Source of the DNA: a virus
Length of the DNA stretch: 50,192 nt
Strand: one strand, 5' to 3'
IMG/VR virus record: IMGVR_UViG_3300002835_000286
Coordinates: 1 to 50,192 of that record
Below, in pieces: positions 24,100 through 30,733 of this stretch. The notes beneath the pieces were generated by a model. That model saw nothing but the letters and a program-made list of their open reading frames with translations, was not told the origin of the DNA and did no database searches. The stretch's first letter is position 1; every line of letters starts with the position of its first letter. A program made the translations under genes and the position numbers.

Positions 24100-24886
24100 G
24101 AGGGATAGCCAGTCCTTCCTTATCAATAATCTTCTTGGCTTTCTTCCAATCAGATGAATTGATAATTTCTTGGATATCCCCATGCTTCTCAAAGAGAGCA
24201 TCACCAGACATCAAACGGTGCATACCAGATTGAATAGCATTAAACACCCATTCCATAGTAGTACGAGAGTTGAGCCAAGCATTTGACAGGGTGCGATATT
24301 CACAACCATAACTCTTAGGACGGAAGCATCCAGCCTTGCCATACAGTTCACGACGACGATTATCCTTGTCGTATGCAATGGAAGGCAAACCAAGGAAGAA
24401 ATCCATCTGGCGAGCTACAGCACCAGCAGCATAGAAATGCTCAGCGGATTGGATGTCAGCATCCTTAGTCCATCCGATATGAACATGACCTGATGCAGTG
24501 CGGAAGGGACGATCACCATTAGGCTTACCATTGGCATTCATCGACCAGCCATTGTAATCAGGGTCACAACCAAGCTCAAGGGCTTCAGCAGGCTGTTCCT
24601 TCATATACTGAGGGTCAAAATCAGCTACAGGACATGCCACCACCTGATATTCAGGAACCATAGCACAAAGCTGTGCATAGACATCCTCAACGTTGATGAT
24701 GAATTCATTAGCAGAAGCAGCAGGGTAGGTATTGAACTCAAGAGCCATACCATCCACTTGAACAGCCCCATTACGTACAGGGAAGGGATTGGCCTTATCT
24801 CCCTTGATTAGACCATAAGCAGAGAGGAATTTGTTCCCCTGCTTAACAAATACTTCTGGATCACAGCCAACAAGAATGGATTGCAT
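24092..24886 (-). CDS. phiEco32-like amidoligase, type 2 (COOH-NH2 ligase)
   Basis: A 264-residue amidoligase of the second phage type. The N-terminal strand GCDPEVFV carries the first acidic ligand, then VDGMALEFNTYPA, SGHVHIGW (His ligands) and SYGCEYRTLSNAWL near residue 205. The order matches the COOH-NH2 ligase family described from phiEco32-like phages. It should activate a carboxylate with ATP and ligate it to an amine. The substrate might be a peptidoglycan peptide, a protein side chain or a small metabolite; none is indicated here. It is only distantly similar to the other amidoligase in the block. Confidence 0.85.
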   Translation of the reverse strand: MQSILVGCDPEVFVKQGNKFLSAYGLIKGDKANPFPVRNGAVQVDGMALEFNTYPAASANEFIINVEDVYAQLCAMVPEYQVVACPVADFDPQYMKEQPAEALELGCDPDYNGWSMNANGKPNGDRPFRTASGHVHIGWTKDADIQSAEHFYAAGAVARQMDFFLGLPSIAYDKDNRRRELYGKAGCFRPKSYGCEYRTLSNAWLNSRTTMEWVFNAIQSGMHRLMSGDALFEKHGDIQEIINSSDWKKAKKIIDKEGLAIPHV

Positions 24887-24888
24887 TG

Positions 24889-25149
24889 TTACTTCTCCTT
24901 TGCTTGATTACGATGTGCATCCCTCTTTGAGGGCTGCTTGCTTGGGTTGCGCTTAAAGGTGATACCTTTCTTGTGCAGACTAACAACACCATTACTGTCC
25001 TTCTTTTCAAAGAATACAGCAGATTCATGAACTACAACAGGAAGATGCTTGTGCTTAGCAGCACGTTTCTCTGCTTTCTCATTCTTCGGATATTCATACT
25101 TAGGCAGACGAGAGAGCAGGCATTGAATCAAGGTGTATTTATTTTCCAC
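24889..25149 (-). CDS. Small basic protein in the amidoligase cluster (86 aa)
   Basis: A GTG start at 25149 is preferred: it is preceded by GAAAGGAA and avoids a long overlap with the amidotransferase gene. The product is strongly basic, beginning with an aromatic helix (NKYTLIQCLLSRLPKYEY) and ending in a Lys/Arg tail (KQPSKRDAHRNQAKEK). It looks like an RNA- or nucleoprotein-binding peptide, or perhaps a ligation substrate. No family recognised. Confidence 0.6.
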   Translation of the reverse strand: MENKYTLIQCLLSRLPKYEYPKNEKAEKRAAKHKHLPVVVHESAVFFEKKDSNGVVSLHKKGITFKRNPSKQPSKRDAHRNQAKEK

Positions 25150-25160
25150 GGTATTTCCTT

Positions 25161-26390
25161 TCAAGGGGCAGTTGGGAGGTAATTCTGAATTTCCGGGTCT
25201 TCTGCGCAATCAACACAGAGGCAAGCTTCTTTACCAAGGATTTTGAAATTGGTGAGGTATTCAAGATTTGCGCTACAAAAGGCACAGCCAGTATACCTCT
25301 GATAGAATTCAACAGCAGTGATGGGAAATCCATGATGGTCTACTTTAACAACCTTCTCAGCCTTAGTATTAACCTTGTAATACCGATCAACACCGTTCTT
25401 GAAGCTGCCAATGGTGAAATATTGCTGACCATCCTTAATACGAGTTTGGCATTCTTCCAGTGTTGAGCAAAACATACGAAAGTTCTCACCTTTATATTGC
25501 TCCGATATAAGATTGACGTAATAAGCTCCATTACGACCACCAGACCACCGAGGATTGAGAAGCAGACGTTGCCCTTTCAATGCTCCTTGAGACAGTTTCT
25601 TGTTGATATGGGTGATATTAGACGACGAATTCGTCGTCGTCGTAGAGTGCCCCATACATCCACCTTTGACGAAATTTGAGACAGGCACCGGATTCTGTTT
25701 CACTTCACTGACTATAGGAAATCCAAAATCTGCTGATCGAGCAGGAATATTGTAGGTATATTCCTTATCCTCAGGGAGAAGCCATATATCTTTGTAGTCA
25801 ACAGATTGACGTTGGAGAATAGCATGAAGCATCCAAGCTTCTGATGCCCAGAATACACATTTATTGTCCTTAGTTTCTGCTACAAACAAAGGACGTTCCT
25901 TATTACGAAGCAGGTGCACAGCATTCGTCCGTGTGTCATACCATGTTAATGCATATGCACCTTGGACAGGAGCAAGAGTTTCCTTAGCTCCACGAATATC
26001 AATACTGTTGAAGATGGCTTCACTATCCGTGTCATACTGATATGCATCAGGGATAGCCCCTTTATTGGTCAGCGTGCCATTATGCGCCCCTACAATGTTC
26101 TTGGTAAGGAAAGGGTGGGCATTCTTACGTACCACTTTCCCAATAGTGGCAGAGCGATTGTGACCAATCAGACAGCTATTAGCTTGACGCATACCAGCTT
26201 CAAATGCAACAGTTTCAAGGAGTTGGAAAGGATCACCAACAGTTTTAGCTAGATGCACATCCTTTAAAATATTCACAAAGGCAGCACCAGTGCTGTCCAT
26301 TCCTCGAAGAGAATCAAGGATTAGGAGATGCCTAAATGCATCTTCCTCTTTCTTATTGAGAGTGCCAGCGGCACCAACTAGACCACACAT
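25161..26390 (-). CDS. Class II glutamine amidotransferase with C-terminal zinc ribbon
   Basis: A 409-residue Ntn-type amidotransferase. Cys2 (MCGLVG) is the nucleophile; RGMDSTG (about 30), GHNRSAT (about 76) and AHNGTL (about 103) form the glutamine pocket. It would release ammonia from glutamine. After residue 250 a Ser/Thr/Asn linker leads to a region without a synthetase domain, and the C-terminus holds a four-Cys zinc ribbon (CAFC ... CLCVDC). Class II domains usually feed a fused synthase; here the acceptor is probably an amidoligase or ATP-grasp enzyme of the same operon. It overlaps the next gene by 1 base (TAATG). Confidence 0.88.
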   Translation of the reverse strand: MCGLVGAAGTLNKKEEDAFRHLLILDSLRGMDSTGAAFVNILKDVHLAKTVGDPFQLLETVAFEAGMRQANSCLIGHNRSATIGKVVRKNAHPFLTKNIVGAHNGTLTNKGAIPDAYQYDTDSEAIFNSIDIRGAKETLAPVQGAYALTWYDTRTNAVHLLRNKERPLFVAETKDNKCVFWASEAWMLHAILQRQSVDYKDIWLLPEDKEYTYNIPARSADFGFPIVSEVKQNPVPVSNFVKGGCMGHSTTTTNSSSNITHINKKLSQGALKGQRLLLNPRWSGGRNGAYYVNLISEQYKGENFRMFCSTLEECQTRIKDGQQYFTIGSFKNGVDRYYKVNTKAEKVVKVDHHGFPITAVEFYQRYTGCAFCSANLEYLTNFKILGKEACLCVDCAEDPEIQNYLPTAP

Positions 26391-27019
26391 TAGGCTTTAA
26401 CTCCAAGATGACGTTTAACAAGGGAAAAGAAATACTCCTGATGGATTGGACCATCATATTCAGGGTGAGGTTGATAACACAAGCATTGAGTGTGAGGGTA
26501 GAACACTACTTCTGTATCCGGCTCAGGAACCTCAACAGACTTGATGATACCATTCTCCATGTGCTGCTTGAAGCCCTTCTCTTCTGCCGTAGCAACAAGG
26601 ATACCTGTTGGCCCCTTTCGCATCATCTGATGGTGAGTGGAGGTTACAAATACATTCTCCTTTGTAATCAAATCCTTAAGCACATGAGAGCGTGTATGAT
26701 TGGAGACATGCTGATACATCTTACCCCCATTCATTACATTAAGGAACTGACCACCACGGCAGATACCCACCATCGGAATCTCAGCAATACCAAATTCCTT
26801 GAATAGGGCACGTTCTTGTGTATCCCTTGCCAGAGAGCTATATGTAGAAGGATGCTTATCTTCCCCATAAAGCGCAGGGGTGACATCCTCACCACCAGTG
26901 AAGCATACAAGATCAGGTATATCTGCATCCAAAGAAGCAAGCACTGTGAATCCAGCTTTTAGGAACATAGATGCATATGCCCCACTGCCATTCACAATAT
27001 ACACTTTCTTAGTTGGCAT
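26390..27019 (-). CDS. Class I glutamine amidotransferase-fold hydrolase (peptidase C26-like)
   Basis: 209 residues from the ATG at 27019, 7 nt after AAGGAG. FTGGEDVTP and YGE are typical of gamma-glutamyl-gamma-aminobutyrate hydrolase relatives. The triad is present: Cys in GICRGGQFLN and His/Glu in QPHPEY. The family cleaves gamma-glutamyl bonds or transfers the glutamyl amide. In this operon it could remove, edit or recycle bonds made by the ligases. No fused synthase is seen. The gene overlaps the upstream 265-residue gene by 11 bp. Confidence 0.83.
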   Translation of the reverse strand: MPTKKVYIVNGSGAYASMFLKAGFTVLASLDADIPDLVCFTGGEDVTPALYGEDKHPSTYSSLARDTQERALFKEFGIAEIPMVGICRGGQFLNVMNGGKMYQHVSNHTRSHVLKDLITKENVFVTSTHHQMMRKGPTGILVATAEEKGFKQHMENGIIKSVEVPEPDTEVVFYPHTQCLCYQPHPEYDGPIHQEYFFSLVKRHLGVKA

Positions 27020-27806
27020 CATCAATCTCCTTAAGCTTTGCAATCAATTCAGGCTTGGTTAAATCAACATGAGGAACAGCAGCCCACTCATTCCTTTCCT
27101 TCTTATTAACACAGAAAGGTTTCAGCAATTCAAGGATATATGTGGCCTTATCTCTACTTGGGAATATGTCTTGAATCCCGTAGAAAGAATTAGCTGCCTT
27201 ATTCATAGGCTTAGGAGAGCTTCTCTTGTACTGAGTTGCTCCCTGCTTATAGCTAGTGAGTGTGCTTAGAGTAGGCTCACAGAACAAATCATGCCCACTA
27301 TTACGTCCTCCTAGCACATTTCCTCTGGTAATCCCACAGACAATATGACTAAGCTCAGGGCTAATCCCCTGCTTACGTAGAGCAAAGAATGTGGGAGCAG
27401 TGTGAGCATGTTCCAAAGGCTCACGAATAGCTGTGAGGGCAGCCACAATAAACGTAGGGGGCATGTTAGTATTGATTGCCAAGCCATATTTGTAATAGTT
27501 GCTCTTCCCGTTGAGGAAAGCTTTCTTCCATAGGCTTTCATTCACCACCCAATGAACAAAATCCTTGTACTGTTTAAGGGTTTTCCGTGTCTTAAAATAA
27601 TGTGGCCCTTGATTCAGATATACACGAGCTTTCTTGATGCCTGAATCATAGCTCGTAAATCGTGCATAACACACATCAGAGAAATTCAAGGAGATACTCC
27701 CATCTCCCTTCTGAAATACATAATGGGAGATTCTCGTTTTGCTCGCATTTGGACCATGTTTCAAAACCTCTTTAATGAGGCTACAAGGCTTTATTTTCTT
27801 CTTCAT
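27009..27806 (-). CDS. Uncharacterised protein in the amidoligase cluster (265 aa)
   Basis: A basic, mixed alpha/beta protein. Visible features are CSLIKEVLKHG near the start, an IVCGITRGNVLGGRNSGHD loop rich in Gly around residue 155, and YKRSSPKPMNKAANSFYG. I recognise no known family. It lies between the ATP-grasp and class I amidotransferase genes and is probably part of the same pathway. Gly-rich loop and neighbouring His/Asp might be catalytic, but this is speculative. Confidence 0.62.
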   Translation of the reverse strand: MKKKIKPCSLIKEVLKHGPNASKTRISHYVFQKGDGSISLNFSDVCYARFTSYDSGIKKARVYLNQGPHYFKTRKTLKQYKDFVHWVVNESLWKKAFLNGKSNYYKYGLAINTNMPPTFIVAALTAIREPLEHAHTAPTFFALRKQGISPELSHIVCGITRGNVLGGRNSGHDLFCEPTLSTLTSYKQGATQYKRSSPKPMNKAANSFYGIQDIFPSRDKATYILELLKPFCVNKKERNEWAAVPHVDLTKPELIAKLKEIDDAN

Positions 27807-27861
27807 GAGGGCTTCCTATTGGTTAAGGGGAGAAAAGGGCACAGAGAGGCTGTAATGGCGT

Positions 27862-28569
27862 TTAAACCACATTCTTAAGCATCTTCTTAAATGCTGTAAT
27901 GGCTTCATCTGTAATAATGGGGCCAGAATTGGCTTCCAAGATGACAAATTGCTTCTGCTTATTCATCACTACATCAAAGCCTACATAGTCAATACGGAGG
28001 GCATCAGCAGCTTTCAGGCAATGTGCTTTCATATCATCGAAATGGATGGAATCAACAAGGGTGAGAGTCCATTCATCATTCTTTTGCACCTTCTCATACA
28101 CATTGCAACTCGTGATACCATTCTTCACAGGCACCACAACAACACGGTATTCCTTGTGATGAGCGAAATACTTGGTATAGAGAGGAGCGTCCGGGATATC
28201 TTGGTCTTGAGGATCAATATAGCGCATCCCCTTATTACCTGCACCATCCACATCATGACGGACAACGACACAGGGCCAGTCCTTCACCTTAGCTGCATTG
28301 GTGGTGAATTCAGGAATGTTGATACCTCCTGCTTCCTTCAACACAGTGAATGTACGCAGCTTGTCAATGCAACAAGCAACAGCCTTAGCGCCATTGATGA
28401 GGCGATTAGCTTTGATGTTCCTGTTGCAGCCATAGTTGATTACCAAGTCGTAATCACGATAGTCCTTCTTCTCACTTTGATAGGGATTCTCAGCTTGAGC
28501 ACCAATAGCATTAGCTAGGGCAGTTGCAGACTTACGACAGATTTGTGGATAGAGAACGATGATTTTCAT
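27862..28569 (-). CDS. ATP-grasp ligase (RimK-like fold)
   Basis: A 235-residue ATP-grasp protein. The nucleotide-binding lid is in VVVRHDVDGAGNKGMRYI (about 101-118), followed by YTKYFAHHKEYRVVVV and the Mg-binding strand VILEANSGPI near residue 215; a CIDKLRTFTVLKEAG helix marks the ATP-grasp entry. The family couples ATP to ligation of a carboxyl to an amine or thiol through an acyl phosphate. As the first enzyme of the amidoligase block it may add an amino acid to the substrate used by the following enzymes. It overlaps the small gene upstream by 4 bp and has the site AAGGAACTAGC before its ATG. Confidence 0.88.
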   Translation of the reverse strand: MKIIVLYPQICRKSATALANAIGAQAENPYQSEKKDYRDYDLVINYGCNRNIKANRLINGAKAVACCIDKLRTFTVLKEAGGINIPEFTTNAAKVKDWPCVVVRHDVDGAGNKGMRYIDPQDQDIPDAPLYTKYFAHHKEYRVVVVPVKNGITSCNVYEKVQKNDEWTLTLVDSIHFDDMKAHCLKAADALRIDYVGFDVVMNKQKQFVILEANSGPIITDEAITAFKKMLKNVV

Positions 28570-28781
28570 GCTAGTTCCTTGAGTTTAAATGCCAAAGCAA
28601 AATGAACACCCTTATCATCACCTGACACAAATTGAAAATCACCACTATTGTATCCGGGAATGGCAGAAATTTCTGCATCCATGAGGATTACACGTCCCCT
28701 GATGCTCTTCTGTCCACCAAAGAAAGCGTGATGATATGCATCATCCTTATGTACAGACAAAATCTTGTACTTCTTGAACAT
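28566..28781 (-). CDS. Small conserved hypothetical protein (71 aa)
   Basis: A 71-residue, probably beta-rich protein beginning MFKKYKILSVHKDDAYHHA and ending VHFALAFKLKELA. Its ribosome site AAAGGAACTAGC is nearly the same as that of the following ATP-grasp gene, and the two genes overlap by 4 bp. It is the first gene of the amidoligase transcription block after the tRNA. Function unknown. Confidence 0.62.
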   Translation of the reverse strand: MFKKYKILSVHKDDAYHHAFFGGQKSIRGRVILMDAEISAIPGYNSGDFQFVSGDDKGVHFALAFKLKELA

Positions 28782-28812
28782 GCTAGTTCCTTTTAATAAT
28801 GGGTGGCTTCTA

Positions 28813-28829
28813 GGGAGACTCGAACTCCC
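28813..28829 (-). other. Isolated tRNA T-arm-like hairpin
   Basis: On the - strand GGGAG-TTCGAGT-CTCCC is a perfect T-arm, followed by AGAAGCCACC. The stretch upstream (to about 28900) does not give normal D and anticodon arms, although CTATAGT/ACTATAG can pair around an overlong loop. It may be a decayed or unusual tRNA just downstream of the tRNA-Leu. Confidence 0.4.
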
Positions 28830-28929
28830 ATTCTATAGTTTAAGAGACACGTAGGTTCTATACTATAGTCTTACCTACTACAACAACTTAGATGATAGAG
28901 GCCGTTGATTGGTGGTATTTTATAAACTC

Positions 28930-28959
28930 TGTATCCGAAATGGCAAATACGGAGTATTA
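28930..28959 (+). promoter_or_regulatory. Putative phage sigma promoter upstream of HNH gene
   Basis: TGTATCCGA, 15 nt, then GTATTA. The same bipartite element with identical spacing occurs at 29770 and 42041. It points rightward, through the tRNA-Leu in antisense, to the + strand HNH gene that starts about 120 nt later. Confidence 0.65.
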
Positions 28960-28979
28960 CTATACATATCTCTACTGAT

Positions 28980-29064
28980 TGGTGGGGGTAGCAGGATTCC
29001 AACCTGCATGACCGAAGTCCTCTGATTTTAAGTCAGATGTGTAAAGCAGTTCCACCATACCCCC
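28980..29064 (-). tRNA. tRNA-Leu (anticodon TAA)
   Basis: The acceptor stem GGGGGTA pairs with TACCCCC, followed by A and an encoded CCA. The anticodon arm is TCTGA-CTTAAAA-TCAGA, giving anticodon TAA. A long variable arm (GAC-TTCG-GTC) marks a class II tRNA, and the T-arm is GCAGG-TTGGAAT-CCTGC. It reads TTA codons (and TTG by wobble), which are frequent in this A+T-rich genome. Confidence 0.93.
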
Positions 29065-29079
29065 ATTGAAACGGATGAT

Positions 29080-29511
29080 ATGAAAAGAGAATACAGAAGG
29101 TACACAAAAGAAATGTTAGAAGAACTTGTTGCAACCTCCATATCCTATGCTGAGTGTCTACATAAGCTAGGGCTACGAGCGTGTGGAGGAAACTACAAAC
29201 ACCTTCAGAAAAACATTACCAAATTCCAACTATCCACCGATCACATGCTTCACCAAGCTCATAATCAAAATAAAGAATTGAAAACATTTGATGAGTTGGT
29301 CAAGCCTGAAACAATTAAAAAACGATTAGTGAAAGAACTTGGGCATGTCTGTCAAAAATGCTTGAACACCGTTTGGTTAGGGCAACCAATCCTCTTGGAA
29401 TTAGAACACATTAATGGAAACAATAGAGATCATTCCCGAGGTAATGTCACTCTTCTCTGTCCAAATTGCCACTCTCAAACACCTACATGGCGAAATCGCA
29501 AGCGTGTTTAA
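29080..29511 (+). CDS. HNH endonuclease on the opposite strand of the early arm
   Basis: A 143-residue protein with an N-terminal helical, basic DNA-binding region (YTKEMLEELVATSISYAE resembles a helix-turn-helix used by HNH homing enzymes) and a C-terminal HNH: CQKC, LELEHINGNNRDHSRGN, TLLCPNCHSQT. It is the only + strand gene between 8.1 and 33.5 kb. It starts 16 bp past the tRNA-Leu gene and has its own putative phage-sigma promoter upstream. A mobile homing gene inserted next to a tRNA is the simplest reading. Confidence 0.87.
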   Translation: MKREYRRYTKEMLEELVATSISYAECLHKLGLRACGGNYKHLQKNITKFQLSTDHMLHQAHNQNKELKTFDELVKPETIKKRLVKELGHVCQKCLNTVWLGQPILLELEHINGNNRDHSRGNVTLLCPNCHSQTPTWRNRKRV

Positions 29512-29545
29512 TTGTGTCTACCAATTCCACCACCCTCGCAATGAA

Positions 29546-29752
29546 TTATGCAGCTACAACAGCCTTCTTTTCATAGCGATGAGCCATCTGACCATACTTC
29601 ACAACCAGAATGCCCTTCTGCTGGATGGTGGCATGCTCAGAAACAATGAGCTTGCCCTTCCCATCCTTATAAACAGTGAGAATCTCACCTTTGTCCTTGA
29701 ATTGCAAGCCAATATTGCCAGATTTGGTGAGAAATGCATTATCAAACTTCAT
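29546..29752 (-). CDS. Small hypothetical protein (68 aa)
   Basis: A 68-residue basic protein with a beta-hairpin-like pattern (AFLTKSGNIGLQFKDKG, ILTVYKDGKGKLIVS) and a Lys-rich end. It converges on the + strand HNH gene with 34 bp between. GAAAAGGAAAAT precedes the start. No family recognised; it may be a small host-takeover protein, as usual for early genes of this size. Confidence 0.58.
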   Translation of the reverse strand: MKFDNAFLTKSGNIGLQFKDKGEILTVYKDGKGKLIVSEHATIQQKGILVVKYGQMAHRYEKKAVVAA

Positions 29753-29769
29753 TTTTATTTTCCTTTTCT

Positions 29770-29799
29770 TGTATCCGATTGTTGAAAAACAGAGTATTA
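29770..29799 (+). promoter_or_regulatory. Putative phage sigma promoter upstream of a structured RNA
   Basis: TGTATCCGA-N15-GTATTA, matching the copies at 28930 and 42041. No + strand gene follows; instead a region able to form two strong hairpins lies 50-110 nt downstream. Confidence 0.65.
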
Positions 29800-29805
29800 T
29801 ACACT

Positions 29806-29915
29806 GTAAGTGCTTATTAGAAATTATGCGAGGAACTCAAGGGAGATGTTAGCCTTAGATGAGCTTATGCTCAGAATCTAAGGGAGATGCTATAAGAGCA
29901 TCTTAAGCTTTAACA
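29806..29915 (+). ncRNA. Candidate structured small RNA
   Basis: After the putative promoter comes about 100 nt without any reading frame of note. Stem 1 is CCTTAGAT (29853-29860) with ATCTAAGG (29876-29883), holding an inner GAGC-TTAT-GCTC hairpin and a 3-nt bulge. Stem 2 is AGATGCT (29885-29891) with AGCATCT (29897-29903), loop ATAAG. A sequence AAGGGAGATG is repeated ahead of each stem. The + strand orientation opposes the flanking genes, and the 3' end overlaps the stop of the next - strand gene, so an antisense role is possible. The hairpins would also form in a - strand transcript. Confidence 0.45.
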
Positions 29916-30250
29916 TACCTTGTATTCTCTGTCTCAAATGATTCAATTCCTTTTCCATTTGATACAAAGGATTGGACACAGGTTGTCAAAGCCCATCTGG
30001 TATTGGATACATACTCAGAAGGATGATCCAAAGGCTTGACAAACACCCTTTGACCAATAGCTATTGAGCTTTGAATCTCAGAGAACTTCACTATCGGCTT
30101 AGCTTGCGGATTGTTGATGATACCATTCTTCTTGCAATGGCATTCATCCGGGTTGTTACGACAAGCATACGGCGTAGCACCCATTGCTTTGAATGCAGCA
30201 CAGGGCTGTTCCTGCATAGCTTGGCGCATATCATTACGAGGAATGTTCAT
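29903..30250 (-). CDS. Hypothetical early protein (115 aa)
   Basis: The N-terminal third holds four Cys and two His (CAAF, YACRNN, ECHCKK), a possible zinc site. The rest is beta-rich, with IGQRVFVKPLDHPSEY and TRWALTTCVQSFV. It overlaps the upstream 67-residue gene by 4 bp. No family was recognised; a small host-directed or structural zinc protein is possible. Confidence 0.6.
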   Translation of the reverse strand: MNIPRNDMRQAMQEQPCAAFKAMGATPYACRNNPDECHCKKNGIINNPQAKPIVKFSEIQSSIAIGQRVFVKPLDHPSEYVSNTRWALTTCVQSFVSNGKGIESFETENTRYVKA

Positions 30251-30450
30251 GCTACTCTCCTCAGACAGTCAGCAGATACGAAGTAGCCATCAACCATATA
30301 GGATGTAGCGACCTGATCTACAAGGGATACATCTGTAATGGTGAATTCCTTACCAATCAGACGCTCTCCCATTCCCGGACACCACCAGTGTTTCGCCTTG
30401 CGAAAAACAGTTACCCGATCACCAACTACATACAAAGCTTTGCGTTTCAT
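30247..30450 (-). CDS. Hypothetical early protein (67 aa)
   Basis: A small basic beta-rich protein: ALYVVGDRVTVFRKAKHWW, then FTITDVSLVDQVATSYMVDG. The spacing of strands resembles a small SH3-like or KOW-like barrel, often nucleic-acid binding. It overlaps both neighbours by 4 bp. Function unknown. Confidence 0.6.
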   Translation of the reverse strand: MKRKALYVVGDRVTVFRKAKHWWCPGMGERLIGKEFTITDVSLVDQVATSYMVDGYFVSADCLRRVA

Positions 30451-30659
30451 TTCAGTTTCCCTTCCCTATATTGTTGAATGTTGATAGGACGAATCACCTT
30501 GGTTCCATCCACTGCATTATCAAGCGTAGCTGTCTTGCTCCGAGCAATAGCTCGCAAGAAGCCACCCTTCGTCCTATAACAGACGTTAAACTTGTAGCCA
30601 TCCCGATGATTGAACGTAGCTACTATGAGCTTTCTATTAGCCTCACGAATTGTTTGCAT
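30447..30659 (-). CDS. Hypothetical early protein (70 aa)
   Basis: A 70-residue basic protein with KLIVATFNHRDGYKFNVCY followed by a KGGFLRAIARSKTATL segment. It overlaps the next gene by 4 bp and is preceded, on the transcript, by a strong hairpin at 30678-30711. No family recognised. Confidence 0.6.
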   Translation of the reverse strand: MQTIREANRKLIVATFNHRDGYKFNVCYRTKGGFLRAIARSKTATLDNAVDGTKVIRPINIQQYREGKLK

Positions 30660-30677
30660 TCAGATTCTCCAAATGAA

Positions 30678-30711
30678 AACAGCTAGCATGTCCTGAGACA
30701 CACTAGCTGTT
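30678..30711 (-). terminator. Intra-operon terminator or attenuator
   Basis: AACAGCTAG pairs with CTAGCTGTT; inside, TGTC-CTGA-GACA extends the stem. On the - strand the stem is followed by TTTTC. It sits between two early genes transcribed leftward, so it may reduce read-through into the long downstream operon. Confidence 0.65.
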
Positions 30712-30733
30712 GCTTGGTTGAGAGAGGGTTTGT

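Noticed and set aside
28800-28915. Second complete tRNA gene
   Set aside because: Only the T-arm and part of the acceptor end fit; D and anticodon arms cannot be placed at normal distances.
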